DNA from: VFKU01 sp964620045
Lineage (GTDB): Bacteria; Hydrogenedentota; Hydrogenedentia; Hydrogenedentales; GCA-2746185
Length of the DNA: 64,000 nucleotides
Assembly: GCA_964620045.1 (NCBI GenBank)
Contig: CAZUJL010000009.1
Coordinates: 70,382 to 134,381, forward strand
Direction: 5' to 3'
This document shows, piece after piece, positions 25,101 to 32,541 of this stretch. Every line of letters starts with the position of its first letter. Position 1 is the stretch's first letter. The notes under the pieces were generated by a model. It was not told the DNA's origin. It did not search any database and worked only from the letters and a program-made list of their open reading frames with translations. Both the position numbers and the translations under genes were made by a program.

Positions 25101-25613
25101 GATACGCGCGAGGTCCTGCAGAACGGTCGCGCGGGTCTGCTGATGGTGAAAGGCCCGAACGTCATGCGCGGGTACCTCGGCAAGCCGGAGAAAACCAAGC
25201 AGGTCCTGCAAGACGGCTGGTACGAGACGGGAGACATCTCGACCATCGACGAGGACGGCTTCATCACGATCACCGACCGCCTCGCGCGCTTCTCGAAGAT
25301 CGGCGGCGAGATGGTGTCGCACACGAAGATCGAAGACGAGCTGCACAAAGTGCTCAACGAGCCCGAGCGCAAACTCGCCGTCGCGGGCGTGCCGGATGAA
25401 AACAAGGGCGAGCGCCTCGTGGTGCTGCATACGCTGACCGACGAGGAATTCGACAACCTGATGAGCCGGCTGGACGAGACCGGCCTGCCGAACCTGTGGA
25501 TTCCGAAGGCGAAGGCGTATTACAAAGTCGACCTCATCCCCATCCTCGGCAGCGGAAAAATGGACCTCAAGGCCGTGAAGGAACTCGCGCGCAAGCTCGA
25601 CGTGGGCGAATAA
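22182..25613 (+). CDS. aas: fused lysophospholipid transporter / acyltransferase / acyl-ACP synthetase (LplT-PlsC-Aas)
   Basis: 1143 aa with three modules. Residues about 10-410 form a 12-helix MFS transporter of the LplT type. Residues about 430-620 are a PlsC acyltransferase with NHTSFLDALV (catalytic NHx4D near 446) and FAEGQITRSGQ (near 520). Residues about 640-1135 are an AMP-forming ligase with the P-loop TIIFSSGSEGEPKGVML (near 786), GYGTTECAPIVSLN (near 927), WYETGDI and GSGKMDLK with the C-terminal lysine. It would flip lysophospholipid inward and reacylate it using acyl-ACP made in situ. In E. coli LplT and Aas are two proteins; here they are one. A MarR regulator precedes it and a lipase-like gene follows after 5 bp. 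Confidence 0.93.
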   Translation: MKQAYDKSNFPRGFWPYVFAQFQTALSDTIFRLTVVFALARSTGATDSTEASGSISAIAMLLFAVPFFLFPAQFGAISDRFPKQSVAMWMKSIEVLIMCCAGIALYTESAVLLYGTLFLTAIHSAQFGPCKYGIVPEATPEDRLSWANGIVQGTTMIAVVTGAGIAGYMFTALNARGAVHWAALVLVGLAICGLLTARKMFAPPAANPNQSIPLNPYKGMREHFVLFWKDRWLGIAVVGYTFIWGVAALVQANLVPFGYVTFGLAEDDMSLILASVTLGIAVGSVAAGRFSRGRVEPGLAPLGTLGMAICCVLLGYPWYNYYGAMLLLFGVGFSGGLLVVPVVALLQQRSPAASRGSILTTVNMVSWIGIAMAAGAELLLSKLSLEPTTVFLFCGAATVVFGGFLILAQPLFILRTALWLIANTIYRIRVFGRTNIPETGGALLVANHTSFLDALVITAALDRRVRFVMHRGEYDVPWIRGLARMMGAIPVSAGGGPREVVQSLRSATESLSAGDLVCIFAEGQITRSGQMMPFRKGFDRIMKGVDAPIIPVHVDNVWGTLFRFVEGKFIWKWPNRIPFPIMVGFGKPMPSDSNAYQLRASIQELGTEAYSEPELMPRLLHRQFISKVRWHPFQLLLADARSGELSAIKTLTGAIAFARKLQNIIGKDEEMVGLLLPQSVGSTLANAALTMMGKVAVNLNYTASNEAIAAAAQQCKMKHVLTSKAFLEQMPVQVPGEAIYLEDVRESVQKGDRIRALLMAFFMPVRMLERKLGAPESRSVHDLATIIFSSGSEGEPKGVMLTHYNVSKNIEAAMQVFPHKKGDCIVGMLPFFHSFGYTATLWLVLASAHFRAFFHPNPLEARAIGELIQKYKGTIMFSTSTFLHGFIRRCTPEQMVSLRFVITGAEKLAPRVRDAFKEKFGVEPLEGYGTTECAPIVSLNLPDVRAPGFYLKGTKRGSIGLPLPGISVRIVDPDTREVLQNGRAGLLMVKGPNVMRGYLGKPEKTKQVLQDGWYETGDISTIDEDGFITITDRLARFSKIGGEMVSHTKIEDELHKVLNEPERKLAVAGVPDENKGERLVVLHTLTDEEFDNLMSRLDETGLPNLWIPKAKAYYKVDLIPILGSGKMDLKAVKELARKLDVGE

Positions 25614-25618
25614 CCTCC

Positions 25619-26551
25619 ATGCGCAAATTGCTCCGGCGCGCGGGCCGCATCATTGTGCGCGTGCTGCCGTTCGTGGTGGTCGCCACGATTACCGTTGGCT
25701 GCTACAACGCGATTATGAGTGGGTTCGCGCGGAAGTTTGATGATGCGCAGCCGCGCGATCTGAGCACCGGCGCGCTGATTGGCGCCGATGAATTCGAGAT
25801 AGGCGATCCCCATTCGGACACCGCCGTCATCCTCGTGCACGGTTTCCTGGGCGCGTCGAACAACTTCAACGAATTGCCGACGCGCCTGGCTTCGGAAGGC
25901 TACCGCGTGCGGGCACTGCGCCTGCCGGGGCACGGCACGTCGCCGTTCGACCTGAAGGAAGTCAGCCCCTCGGCGGAACTGAACTACATCCTCGCGGAAG
26001 TCCGCCGTCTGAAAGCGCGGCACAAGCATGTGTTCCTCGTGGGGCATTCGATGGGTGGCGCGCTCAGCACGCTCGCGGCGACGTCTCCGGAAGTCGACGG
26101 CCTGATTCTCGCCGGACCGCACTACCGCGTGACGCACCAGTGGTACTACATCCTGCCGGTGGAAGTGTGGAACACGCTCACCGGCTGGGCCGTGCGCTGG
26201 GTGTACAAGTCCGACGCCTTTATCCAGGTGGATCGCCCTGAGGCGAAAGCGGAGATCGTGTCATACCGCTACATACCGTCGAAGGCGGTGGCGCTCATCG
26301 ATCATTTCGCGGCGGTCGCGCGCGACCCGGATACGCTCGCGATGGTCACCTGCCCGGTGCTAATCCTGCACGGCGCGCACGACAGGGCCGCCTCCCCCGA
26401 TGCCGCGCGGCAAGCACTCGAAAAGATGGCATCGACCGACAAAGAATTCGTGTTGCTGGAACACTCCAACCATCATGTGTTCTGGGATTACGACCGTGAT
26501 CAGGTGTACGACACGATCCTGCGCTTTCTGAAAGCGCACACGACGACCTAG
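25619..26551 (+). CDS. membrane-anchored alpha/beta hydrolase, monoacylglycerol-lipase-like
   Basis: 310 aa with an N-terminal hydrophobic anchor (about 12-30) ending near TVGCYN, which could be a weak lipobox. The hydrolase core has VILVHGFLGASNNF (oxyanion), GHSMGGALS (nucleophile Ser), LHGAHDRAASP (Asp) and LEHSNHHVFWD (His). It is similar in layout to carboxylesterase/monoacylglycerol lipases. It follows the LplT-PlsC-Aas gene after 5 bp, so both probably serve membrane-lipid turnover, one releasing acyl groups and the other recycling the products. The 3' end overlaps the convergent dipeptidase gene by 4 bp. Confidence 0.85.
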   Translation: MRKLLRRAGRIIVRVLPFVVVATITVGCYNAIMSGFARKFDDAQPRDLSTGALIGADEFEIGDPHSDTAVILVHGFLGASNNFNELPTRLASEGYRVRALRLPGHGTSPFDLKEVSPSAELNYILAEVRRLKARHKHVFLVGHSMGGALSTLAATSPEVDGLILAGPHYRVTHQWYYILPVEVWNTLTGWAVRWVYKSDAFIQVDRPEAKAEIVSYRYIPSKAVALIDHFAAVARDPDTLAMVTCPVLILHGAHDRAASPDAARQALEKMASTDKEFVLLEHSNHHVFWDYDRDQVYDTILRFLKAHTTT

Positions 26552-27738
26552 CGTTCGGACTTCTTCTGCACCTTCTTCATGACGCGCAGTAGGTTCTCGC
26601 CCATCACTTTTTTGATCGTTTTCTCGCCGTAGCCGCGGCGCAGGAGTTCTTCGGTGATCCACGGCACCTTGGAGACATCTTCCAGACCGCCGGGCATCTC
26701 GGGCACGCCGTCCCAGTCGGCGCCGAGGCCGACGTAGTCGTCGCCGACAAGGTTGATCACGTGCTCAATGTGATCGACCACCCAATGCGCGGGTGACGGG
26801 CCGCCGGCTTCTTCAATCGCCTTGCGGAAAATCTCGCGGCGCGCGGCCGAGAGCTTCAGGGAATCGTCGGCGTATTCCTTCGCGATGCGGTCGAACTCGG
26901 GCCGAAGTTTCGCGAGCAATTCCACGCGTTTCGGATCGATGTAGCCGGGATAGAAGTTAATCTGGATGACGCCGCCGTTCTCGGCCAGCGCCTTGATCAT
27001 CTCGTCCGTCATGTTGCGCGGATGATCGGCCAGCGCGCGGCAGCTTGAGTGGCTCGCGATGATCGGCGCGTTGGTTGTTTCGATTACATCCCAGAAGGTC
27101 GAATCGGCGACGTGCGACACGTCGACCATCATGCCGAGCCGGTTCATCTCGCGCACGACGTCGCGGCCGAAATCCGTCAGGCCGCCGTGCAGGGCCTCGA
27201 TGGTCTCCCCCGTGCCTGAGGAATCCGCCCAGGTCGTGTTGAAGGAGTGCGTCAGCGTCATGTAACGCACGCCGAGGTCGTAGAACATGCGCAGCGCGGA
27301 GAGTTCATCTTCGATGATGTGCCCGCCCTCAATGCCCATCAGGCACGCGATCTTGCCGTCGAGCTTCGCGAGCCGGATTTCGCGCACCGTGGTCGCCAGT
27401 GCGAGATCATCCGGGTAGCGCGCCACGATCTGGTGCACGCTATCGATGCGGCGCAGCGCGGTCTTGATCGCCTTGCCGTCGCCCGGCGTTTTGCCCATGT
27501 AGATGGCCCAGAATATGGCGTCGTAGCCGCCTTCGCGCAGTCGCGGGATGTCCACGTGCCCCGTGCCGTGCCGCTCGGCGAAGTCCCACTCCGGGTTTTC
27601 AAAATTCGGCGTCGTGTCCGTGTGCGTGTCAATCACCACCGCGCTGCGGTGAATGCGCGCCGCGCGCGTCGAAAAATCTTCCCCCATCGCCGCCCCTCCC
27701 ACCATCAAGGCTATCGCCCCCGCCACTGCGAACTTCAT
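26548..27738 (-). CDS. membrane dipeptidase, M19 family, exported
   Basis: 396 aa with a signal peptide (hydrophobic 4-18, cleavage near AMG-ED). The M19 zinc-site motifs are present: VVIDTHTDTTP (His-x-Asp), the bridging Glu in GIEGGHIIED, DVSHVADSTFWDVIE and APIIASHSSCRALADHPRNMTDE (two His ligands), and LGADWDG (Asp). Members hydrolyse dipeptides, including those with D-residues, in the periplasm. It is coupled to the upstream mazG-like gene by an ATGA overlap, though functions are unrelated. The family is typical of peptide-scavenging bacteria and fits with the S9 and M32 peptidases elsewhere in the window. Confidence 0.92.
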   Translation of the reverse strand: MKFAVAGAIALMVGGAAMGEDFSTRAARIHRSAVVIDTHTDTTPNFENPEWDFAERHGTGHVDIPRLREGGYDAIFWAIYMGKTPGDGKAIKTALRRIDSVHQIVARYPDDLALATTVREIRLAKLDGKIACLMGIEGGHIIEDELSALRMFYDLGVRYMTLTHSFNTTWADSSGTGETIEALHGGLTDFGRDVVREMNRLGMMVDVSHVADSTFWDVIETTNAPIIASHSSCRALADHPRNMTDEMIKALAENGGVIQINFYPGYIDPKRVELLAKLRPEFDRIAKEYADDSLKLSAARREIFRKAIEEAGGPSPAHWVVDHIEHVINLVGDDYVGLGADWDGVPEMPGGLEDVSKVPWITEELLRRGYGEKTIKKVMGENLLRVMKKVQKKSER

Positions 27739-28181
27739 TTACCGGCCTCCCGTTCCCGCCGCTTCACTTCTTCCCACACGCGAACCGCATCTTCCGGCGT
27801 CTCGGCCTTCGCATCGCCAAACACATGCTCGTGCCGCCGGATCATTTTTTCGTGCGCGCGTTGCAAGGCGTCCACCACGTTGAGCCGGCCTTCGGCCTCG
27901 GCCGCAGCCGCCGTCGCGAGCAATGTAAAAAGCGTATCGCCGAGTTCTTCTGCGAGGTGCGCGTTGTCCGCACCGCGCGTGGCTTCCACCAACTCCTCCG
28001 CCTCGCCTTTCAGGTACCCCGCGAAATCCGACGACGACTGCACCTTGTCCCACGGGCAACCGTCCGGCCCCCGCAGATACCTGGCGAGCGCAATCAGGGC
28101 TTCGAACCATTCCGGCTCGGTGTGCGGGGATTTTCGAAGGTGTGGAAGCTGCTTTTCAGGCATTGGCAACGCGAAACCCAT
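27735..28181 (-). CDS. MazG-family nucleotide pyrophosphohydrolase
   Basis: 148 aa, a single MazG domain. The core is LRGPDGCPWDKVQSSSDFAGYLKGEAEELVEATRGADNAHLAEELGDTLFTLL, with the EExxE...ExxD magnesium-binding pattern that hydrolyses NTPs to NMP plus pyrophosphate. The canonical MazG start CPWD is kept. The ATG at 28181 has AGGA close upstream; ATG 28163 (MPEKQL) is a reasonable alternative, because a short 9-bp tandem repeat abuts the first ATG. It is coupled to the dipeptidase gene (ATGA). Confidence 0.85.
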   Translation of the reverse strand: MGFALPMPEKQLPHLRKSPHTEPEWFEALIALARYLRGPDGCPWDKVQSSSDFAGYLKGEAEELVEATRGADNAHLAEELGDTLFTLLATAAAAEAEGRLNVVDALQRAHEKMIRRHEHVFGDAKAETPEDAVRVWEEVKRREREAGK

Positions 28182-28183
28182 AG

Positions 28184-28210
28184 GTCCTATAGGACTTATA
28201 CGACCTATAA
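28184..28210. repeat. degenerate 9-bp tandem repeat in a divergent promoter region
   Basis: Three consecutive units, GTCCTATAG, GACTTATAC and GACCTATAA, share the pattern GNCYTATAN. The array lies between the mazG-like start and the sigma-28-type promoter of the zinc-ribbon gene. It contains the palindromes TCCTATAGGA and TAGGTC/GACCTA, so a binding site is possible. Confidence 0.55.
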
Positions 28211-28215
28211 CCCCC

Positions 28216-28243
28216 TAAAGCCTGAGGCCGACGATGCCGATAA
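28216..28243 (+). promoter_or_regulatory. sigma-28-type promoter for a zinc-ribbon miniprotein
   Basis: TAAAGCCT at 28216 and GCCGATAA at 28236 give TAAA-N16-GCCGATAA, the same spacing as the fliD promoter at 18879-18906 and a perfect -10 element. The downstream start codon is 43 nt away with an AAGGAGGT ribosome-binding site. Confidence 0.65.
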
Positions 28244-28285
28244 ACTAATCGGGGCGAATTGCCCAGGGGACAAGGAGGTCTCGAC

Positions 28286-28477
28286 ATGGATGTCCAATGC
28301 TGCAAGTGCGCGCGGGTCCGCCACGAGGATGAGTGGAACTGGACCGAGTTTGCCGAAAAACCCATTTCCTATTCCTATTGCCCGGAATGTCTCGAAGAAT
28401 TCCGCGACGAAGCCGGGTTGTCCCGGCGCGATCGACTACAGAATGCATCGCCGCTGCTAGCAACGGCGTGCGCGTAA
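28286..28477 (+). CDS. 63-aa zinc-ribbon protein with predicted sigma-28 control
   Basis: Starts MDVQCCKCARVRHEDEW and continues YCPECLEEFRDE. Two Cys-x-x-Cys pairs about 27 residues apart form a zinc-ribbon knuckle, followed by a charged amphipathic tail. No family is recognised. The near-ideal ribosome-binding site AAGGAGGT lies 6 nt before the ATG, and a sigma-28-type promoter lies upstream, so a real, well-translated gene is likely. By regulon logic it may act in motility, chemotaxis or flagellar assembly, but nothing in the protein itself shows this. The next gene (surE) is convergent. Confidence 0.72.
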   Translation: MDVQCCKCARVRHEDEWNWTEFAEKPISYSYCPECLEEFRDEAGLSRRDRLQNASPLLATACA

Positions 28478-28514
28478 TGCTCGCAGAAGCGGCGAAGCGA
28501 TACAAGCGCCGCGT

Positions 28515-29195
28515 TTAGAGCGGGATTAGCGAAACCGTAATCTTGCCGCCGAAACACAGCGCGACATCGGCGCCGGCATCGGCCGGGCGAAGCTGATAGT
28601 CGCCTTCGTAGTGAAAATGCTCCCCTTGCACGCGGTATCGCAGGGGGAGCGGTTGTTTGCAGGGTTCGCAAAAAACGATTTCGGGATCGGGTTCCGCCGC
28701 GGTCAGGTGCGGCAGGTTCACATTCCAGAAGGTGCGCGGCGTCCGCTCGCGCGCGAGTAAGCCATCAAGCACGCGCCGGGTCCACTGCGCCGCGCGCGCC
28801 CAATCAAAGTCCATCCCGCGCTTGCGGTAGTGCGACACCGCAATCCCCGCCTTGCCATGAAACGCCGCCTCGCGCACCGCGGCCACGGTGCCGGAGTAGT
28901 AAATATCCGCGCCGAGATTCCCGCCGGGGTTGATGCCCGCGATCACGAGGTCGATATCCGGCGTAAGCCGATCGAGCGCGACGCGCACGCAGTCGGCCGG
29001 AGTGCCTTCGATGGCCCACAGCTTGGGCTCGCGCTGCTCCACGCGCACGGGACCTTGCCAGGTGGTCACGGCGTGGCTGCAACCGGACAGGTGCCGGTCG
29101 GGCGCGACGACGGCGTGATCATCCGCGATGATGCTCTCGAGCGCGACCAAACCGGGCGCGCCGACACCGTCGTCGTTCGTCAGTAGTATTCGCAA
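28515..29195 (-). CDS. surE: 5'/3'-nucleotidase SurE
   Basis: 226 aa. N-terminal LLTNDDGVGAPGLVAL holds the metal-binding Asn-Asp-Asp-Gly. Then come VVAPDRHLSGCSHAVT and the nucleotide-binding segment GTPADCVRVAL, followed by the strictly conserved SGINxG-type block (here AGINPGGNLGADIYYSGTVAAVREA). SurE dephosphorylates nucleoside monophosphates and is linked to stationary-phase survival. It is read leftwards, 34 bp upstream of nothing related: cysC begins its own unit to the right, ending at 29230. The first serine of the usual SGIN is replaced by alanine here, a minor change. Confidence 0.93.
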   Translation of the reverse strand: MRILLTNDDGVGAPGLVALESIIADDHAVVAPDRHLSGCSHAVTTWQGPVRVEQREPKLWAIEGTPADCVRVALDRLTPDIDLVIAGINPGGNLGADIYYSGTVAAVREAAFHGKAGIAVSHYRKRGMDFDWARAAQWTRRVLDGLLARERTPRTFWNVNLPHLTAAEPDPEIVFCEPCKQPLPLRYRVQGEHFHYEGDYQLRPADAGADVALCFGGKITVSLIPL

Positions 29196-29229
29196 GATGC
29201 GGTCGCGCGGGAGCGCGACCCTCCCATGC

Positions 29230-29841
29230 TTACTTTATGATGCCGGCCTTCTTGAGCGCGTCGATCACTTGCTTCGCGCAGGTCTTCAGATCGGCCTTGC
29301 CGGTGTTGACGACCAGCTCCGGCTTGTCCGGCGCTTCGTACGGCGCGTCGATGCCGGTGAAGCCCTTGATTTCGCCGGCGCGCGCCTTCTTGTACAGGCC
29401 CTTCGGGTCGCGCTGTTCGCACACGGCGAGGTCGGCTTCGACATACACCTCGAAGAAGCGGCCTTCCGGCATGATCTTGCGCGCGATGTCGCGGTCTTCC
29501 TTGTACGGCGAGATGAAGGCCGTCATCGTGAGCACGCCGCCCTCGAAAAAGAGCTTGGCGACTTCGCCGATGCGGCGGATGTTTTCCTTGCGGTCGTCCG
29601 GGCTGAAGCCGAGGTTCTTGTTCAGGCCGAAGCGGATATTGTCGCCGTCGAGCACGATCGTCGAGCAGCCCATCGCGAACAACTGATTCTCCACTTCGTG
29701 CGCGAGCGTGCTTTTGCCGGAGCCGGATAGGCCGGTGAACCAGATGCACGCGGCCTGATGGCCGTGCAGCTTTTCGCGCGCTTCGCGGGTGATGTCGCCC
29801 TGGTGCCAGGTGATGTTCGTGCTCTTCACGTCGGTGCTCAT
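29230..29841 (-). CDS. cysC: adenylyl-sulfate (APS) kinase CysC
   Basis: 203 aa. Walker A GLSGSGKSTLAH (about 38-46), VLDGDNIRFGLNKNLGFSPDDRKENIRRIGEVAKLF (APS-binding), AFISPYKEDRDIAR and the FxEVYVEADLAVCEQRDPKGLYKKARAGEIKGFTGIDAPYE block are all characteristic. It phosphorylates APS to PAPS in the cytoplasm. It lies 33 bp after sat on the same strand, so the two make PAPS together. No PAPS reductase or APS reductase is nearby, so the product may feed either sulfate assimilation elsewhere or sulfation of surface molecules. Confidence 0.95.
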   Translation of the reverse strand: MSTDVKSTNITWHQGDITREAREKLHGHQAACIWFTGLSGSGKSTLAHEVENQLFAMGCSTIVLDGDNIRFGLNKNLGFSPDDRKENIRRIGEVAKLFFEGGVLTMTAFISPYKEDRDIARKIMPEGRFFEVYVEADLAVCEQRDPKGLYKKARAGEIKGFTGIDAPYEAPDKPELVVNTGKADLKTCAKQVIDALKKAGIIK

Positions 29842-29874
29842 GCTATCGATTCTCCCTATCGGAAAGGTGCGTGG

Positions 29875-31029
29875 TTACTTCGTGCTGGTGGCCCATTTGA
29901 TCAGCACGCGCGCGACTTCGGCGCGGCTGAATTCGACCGGCGGTTCCTGGCCGGCGTTGAGCATCTCGCGGACCTTGGTGCCGCTGAGGTTCACGTGGTT
30001 TTCCTTGTCGTGCGGGCAGGTCTTGATGCTGGCCATGTTGCCGCAGGCCTTGCAGAAGAACGAGTTTTCGAAGAACAACGGCTGAATCTTCAGCGATCCC
30101 GGCTCAAGCTTGTCGAAGATGAAGTGCGCGTCGTAGGTGCCGTAGTAGCTGCCGACGCCCGCATGGTCGCGGCCGACGATGAAGTGCGAAACGCCGTAGT
30201 TCTGGCGGTAAATCGCGTGCATCACGGCCTCGCGCGGGCCGGCGTAGTGCATGTTCACCGGCATAATGCTGAGCATCGTGCGGTCTTTCGCGTAGTAGTT
30301 CGCGATCAGCGCGTTGTAGCACTGCATGCGCACGTCGCCGGGGATGTCGTCGCTCTTCGTCGTGCCCATGAGCGGATGAATCAGCAGACCGTCGCACATT
30401 TCGAGTGCGCACTTGGTGAGGTATTCGTGCGCGCGGTGGATCGGGTTGCGCGTCTGAAACGCCACGATGCGCTTCCAGCCTTTTTCCTTGAACGTCTGGC
30501 GCGTTTGCGACGGCGTGAGGTTATATTCCTGATGATCGACCTTGCGTTCCTTCAGCACGTCGATATCACCCGCAAGGTAGACCGGGCCGGTCTCGTACAC
30601 GCGCTTCACGCCGGGGTGCGCTTCCTCGGTCGTCTTGTACACCTTCTCGGCGAGTTCCTTCTTGTCGATGCCGAATTTTTCGGAGAGGTGCAGGATCGCG
30701 ACGATCTCGTTCGTGTCGTCCCACAACGCGACTTCCTGGCCGACGCTCAACGCATCGGCTTCGGCTTGCGACACCGGCAGGAGAATGGGAATCGTCCACG
30801 CGACGCCCTTGCGCAGGCGCATATGGTCGATGACTTCGCGCGTCTGGGCTTCGTTCATGAAACCCTTGAGCGGGCTGAGCACGCCCTTCGCAATCGCGTC
30901 GATGTCGAAGGCCGTGAACGAGTTTACGTTCAGCTTCGGCATCTTCTTCGCGCGATCGAGCGCGGCCGTGCGTTCGTTGCCGGCCAGCAGCCGGTTCACC
31001 AGTTCCCCGCCGTGCGGTTCAATAGACAT
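29875..31029 (-). CDS. sat: sulfate adenylyltransferase (ATP sulfurylase, monomeric Sat type)
   Basis: 384 aa. Contains FQTRNPIHRAHEYL (RNPxHRxHE nucleotide site), GRDHAGVGSYYGTYDAH, and the C-terminal zinc-binding part FFCKACGNMASIKTCPHDKENHVNLSGTKVREML found in bacterial and archaeal Sat. It converts sulfate and ATP to APS. ATG 31029 has a GAGGAG ribosome-binding site, whereas the upstream in-frame ATG (31074) lacks one. This is the Sat type also used by sulfur oxidisers and dissimilatory sulfate reducers, but pairing with CysC indicates PAPS synthesis. Confidence 0.95.
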   Translation of the reverse strand: MSIEPHGGELVNRLLAGNERTAALDRAKKMPKLNVNSFTAFDIDAIAKGVLSPLKGFMNEAQTREVIDHMRLRKGVAWTIPILLPVSQAEADALSVGQEVALWDDTNEIVAILHLSEKFGIDKKELAEKVYKTTEEAHPGVKRVYETGPVYLAGDIDVLKERKVDHQEYNLTPSQTRQTFKEKGWKRIVAFQTRNPIHRAHEYLTKCALEMCDGLLIHPLMGTTKSDDIPGDVRMQCYNALIANYYAKDRTMLSIMPVNMHYAGPREAVMHAIYRQNYGVSHFIVGRDHAGVGSYYGTYDAHFIFDKLEPGSLKIQPLFFENSFFCKACGNMASIKTCPHDKENHVNLSGTKVREMLNAGQEPPVEFSRAEVARVLIKWATSTK

Positions 31030-31156
31030 GCAAAAACTCTCCTCGTGGGACGGAATCGCCGGGTAGATTCCCAAGAAATCAGGGCGAATTCAGACGTGCA
31101 GAGCGCAGAGTTTAGCAAAGGCCGGCGGGGGTGCTCAAACCCCCACCCTACCAACG

Positions 31157-31188
31157 AAAAACCACCCCTAAGCAGCGCTTAGGGGTGG
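31157..31188 (-). terminator. Rho-independent terminator after the first Tat-AKR gene
   Basis: A perfect 11-bp stem CCACCCCTAAG/CTTAGGGGTGG (31162-31172 and 31178-31188) with a 5-nt loop is followed on the minus strand by TTTTT. It ends the transcript of the AKR gene at 31213, so sat-cysC is a separate unit. Confidence 0.88.
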
Positions 31189-31212
31189 CATCTAATGCCT
31201 TAATAATCGGGA

Positions 31213-32430
31213 CTAGCTCAGCATCACCTTCGCGTCGGCCAGGCGGCGCGCGATGTCGATTTTCTGCGGGCAGGCCTTGGCCGCGGCGGCGAGGTTGGCC
31301 ATGCTGAAGTCGCGCTCGGCGTCGGTCATCTGCGCATACAGCTCGCGCGCGCGGCCGACCTTGCCGTAGCTGTCCGCGTACATCAGGTAGCGCAGCGTCT
31401 CGCCGATTTTCAGGTCCGTGCCGGCCGCCGGTTCGCACAGGTGGTTGCAACCGTTGCAACGATGATCAGCCGTCTGCGCGGCGTAGCGATTCAACTGGTG
31501 GAACTCGTCCATCGAGAGCGTCGTGGCGGACTTCGCCGCGTCGGTGTTCTCGCGGATCTGCTGGGTGTTGGTCATTTCCGACGACAACGCGTCGATGCGA
31601 TCATCCGCCCACACGGCCTTGATCTTCGCCTGTGCGAGCGTGAAGTTTTTCGACTGGAACGTCTTTACCGCTTCGGAATCCTGCGGCACGCTCGCCTGCG
31701 TCTTCATCGCGATCAGGCCGATGCCCGCTTTCTTGCAGGCGTCGATCGCCTTGTTCAGTTCCATGTCGCCGTACTGCGTGAAGTTGTAGCGGAACTGGAT
31801 GCAGTCGATCCCCGGCGCGCCGATGCTGGCGGCCTTGTTCATCAGCTCGACCACGTTGCCCATATGGCACGAGAAACCGAAGAAGCGGGTCTTGCCGCTT
31901 TTCTTCAGATCGTCGCCCATCTTGAGGAATTCGGCGTCGAGCTGGCGCACGTTGTCCACGGAGTGCATGAAGAACATGTCGACCGAATCAATTTTCGAAT
32001 CGGGCAGGATCGACTGTTCGAGTTTGTTCACGTACATCTGCGGCGTGCAGGTCTTGCCGCTGAGCATGACCTTGGACGTGATCCACAGGTTCTTGCGGCC
32101 GACCTGCTCGATGAACGCCGCGATCGACTTGTGACACTGGCCGCCGGCGTAAGCCTGGGCCGCGTCGAGGTAGTTCACGCCTTCCTTGAAGACGCCGTGC
32201 AGCACCTTGTCGTAGGTCGGGTCGAACTTCTGCGAGCAGCCGAGCACGACGATGGGAATGTCCGCGCCGGTCGCGCCGAGTTTCTTGCGCGGCACGGTGT
32301 TCGTCGCCTGCGCGATTTGGAACGCCTTTTGGGTCTCCGCGCTGGCCGCGCCAGTCCCCAGTAGAGCCGCGCCTGCACCGGCCGCCGCCGCCCGCTTCAA
32401 CAAGTCCCGCCGCCCGAACGTCTCGCTCAT
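31213..32430 (-). CDS. Tat-exported aldo/keto reductase with C-terminal Fe-S cysteines (AKR-1)
   Basis: 405 aa. The N-terminus FGRRDLLKRAAAAGAGAALL is a twin-arginine signal. The AKR barrel keeps the full tetrad: Asp89 and Tyr94 (NYLDAAQAYAGG), Lys120 (LWITSK) and His156 (MFFMHS). After the barrel, Cys325, Cys328, Cys332 and Cys387 (CNGCNHLC ... ACPQKIDI) form a likely [4Fe-4S] site. Family members are normally cytoplasmic NAD(P)H enzymes; export implies that electrons come from another carrier or that the cofactor is loaded before export. GTG/ATG earlier than 32430 lacks a signal; ATG 32430 has GGGAGG. Paralogue of the next gene. Confidence 0.88.
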   Translation of the reverse strand: MSETFGRRDLLKRAAAAGAGAALLGTGAASAETQKAFQIAQATNTVPRKKLGATGADIPIVVLGCSQKFDPTYDKVLHGVFKEGVNYLDAAQAYAGGQCHKSIAAFIEQVGRKNLWITSKVMLSGKTCTPQMYVNKLEQSILPDSKIDSVDMFFMHSVDNVRQLDAEFLKMGDDLKKSGKTRFFGFSCHMGNVVELMNKAASIGAPGIDCIQFRYNFTQYGDMELNKAIDACKKAGIGLIAMKTQASVPQDSEAVKTFQSKNFTLAQAKIKAVWADDRIDALSSEMTNTQQIRENTDAAKSATTLSMDEFHQLNRYAAQTADHRCNGCNHLCEPAAGTDLKIGETLRYLMYADSYGKVGRARELYAQMTDAERDFSMANLAAAAKACPQKIDIARRLADAKVMLS

Positions 32431-32482
32431 TGGACTACCTCCCGGATGCTGTAACGTACCTATAGTGCTCCCCAGTACAGAT

Positions 32483-32522
32483 AAAAACAATCGGGCCGCC
32501 CGGAACTCTTCCAGGCGGCCCG
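32483..32522 (-). terminator. Rho-independent terminator after the second Tat-AKR gene
   Basis: A 9-bp GC stem CGGGCCGCC/GGCGGCCCG (32492-32500 and 32514-32522), then ATTGTTTTTA on the minus strand. It separates the two AKR paralogues into different or partly attenuated transcripts. Confidence 0.8.
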
Positions 32523-32541
32523 TATTTTCAGTTTGATTGGC

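Noticed and set aside
31120..31146. GGGGGT/ACCCCC hairpin after sat as a second terminator
   Set aside because: Short stem without a U-tract in either direction and located upstream of the sat start, so not a terminator for sat-cysC.
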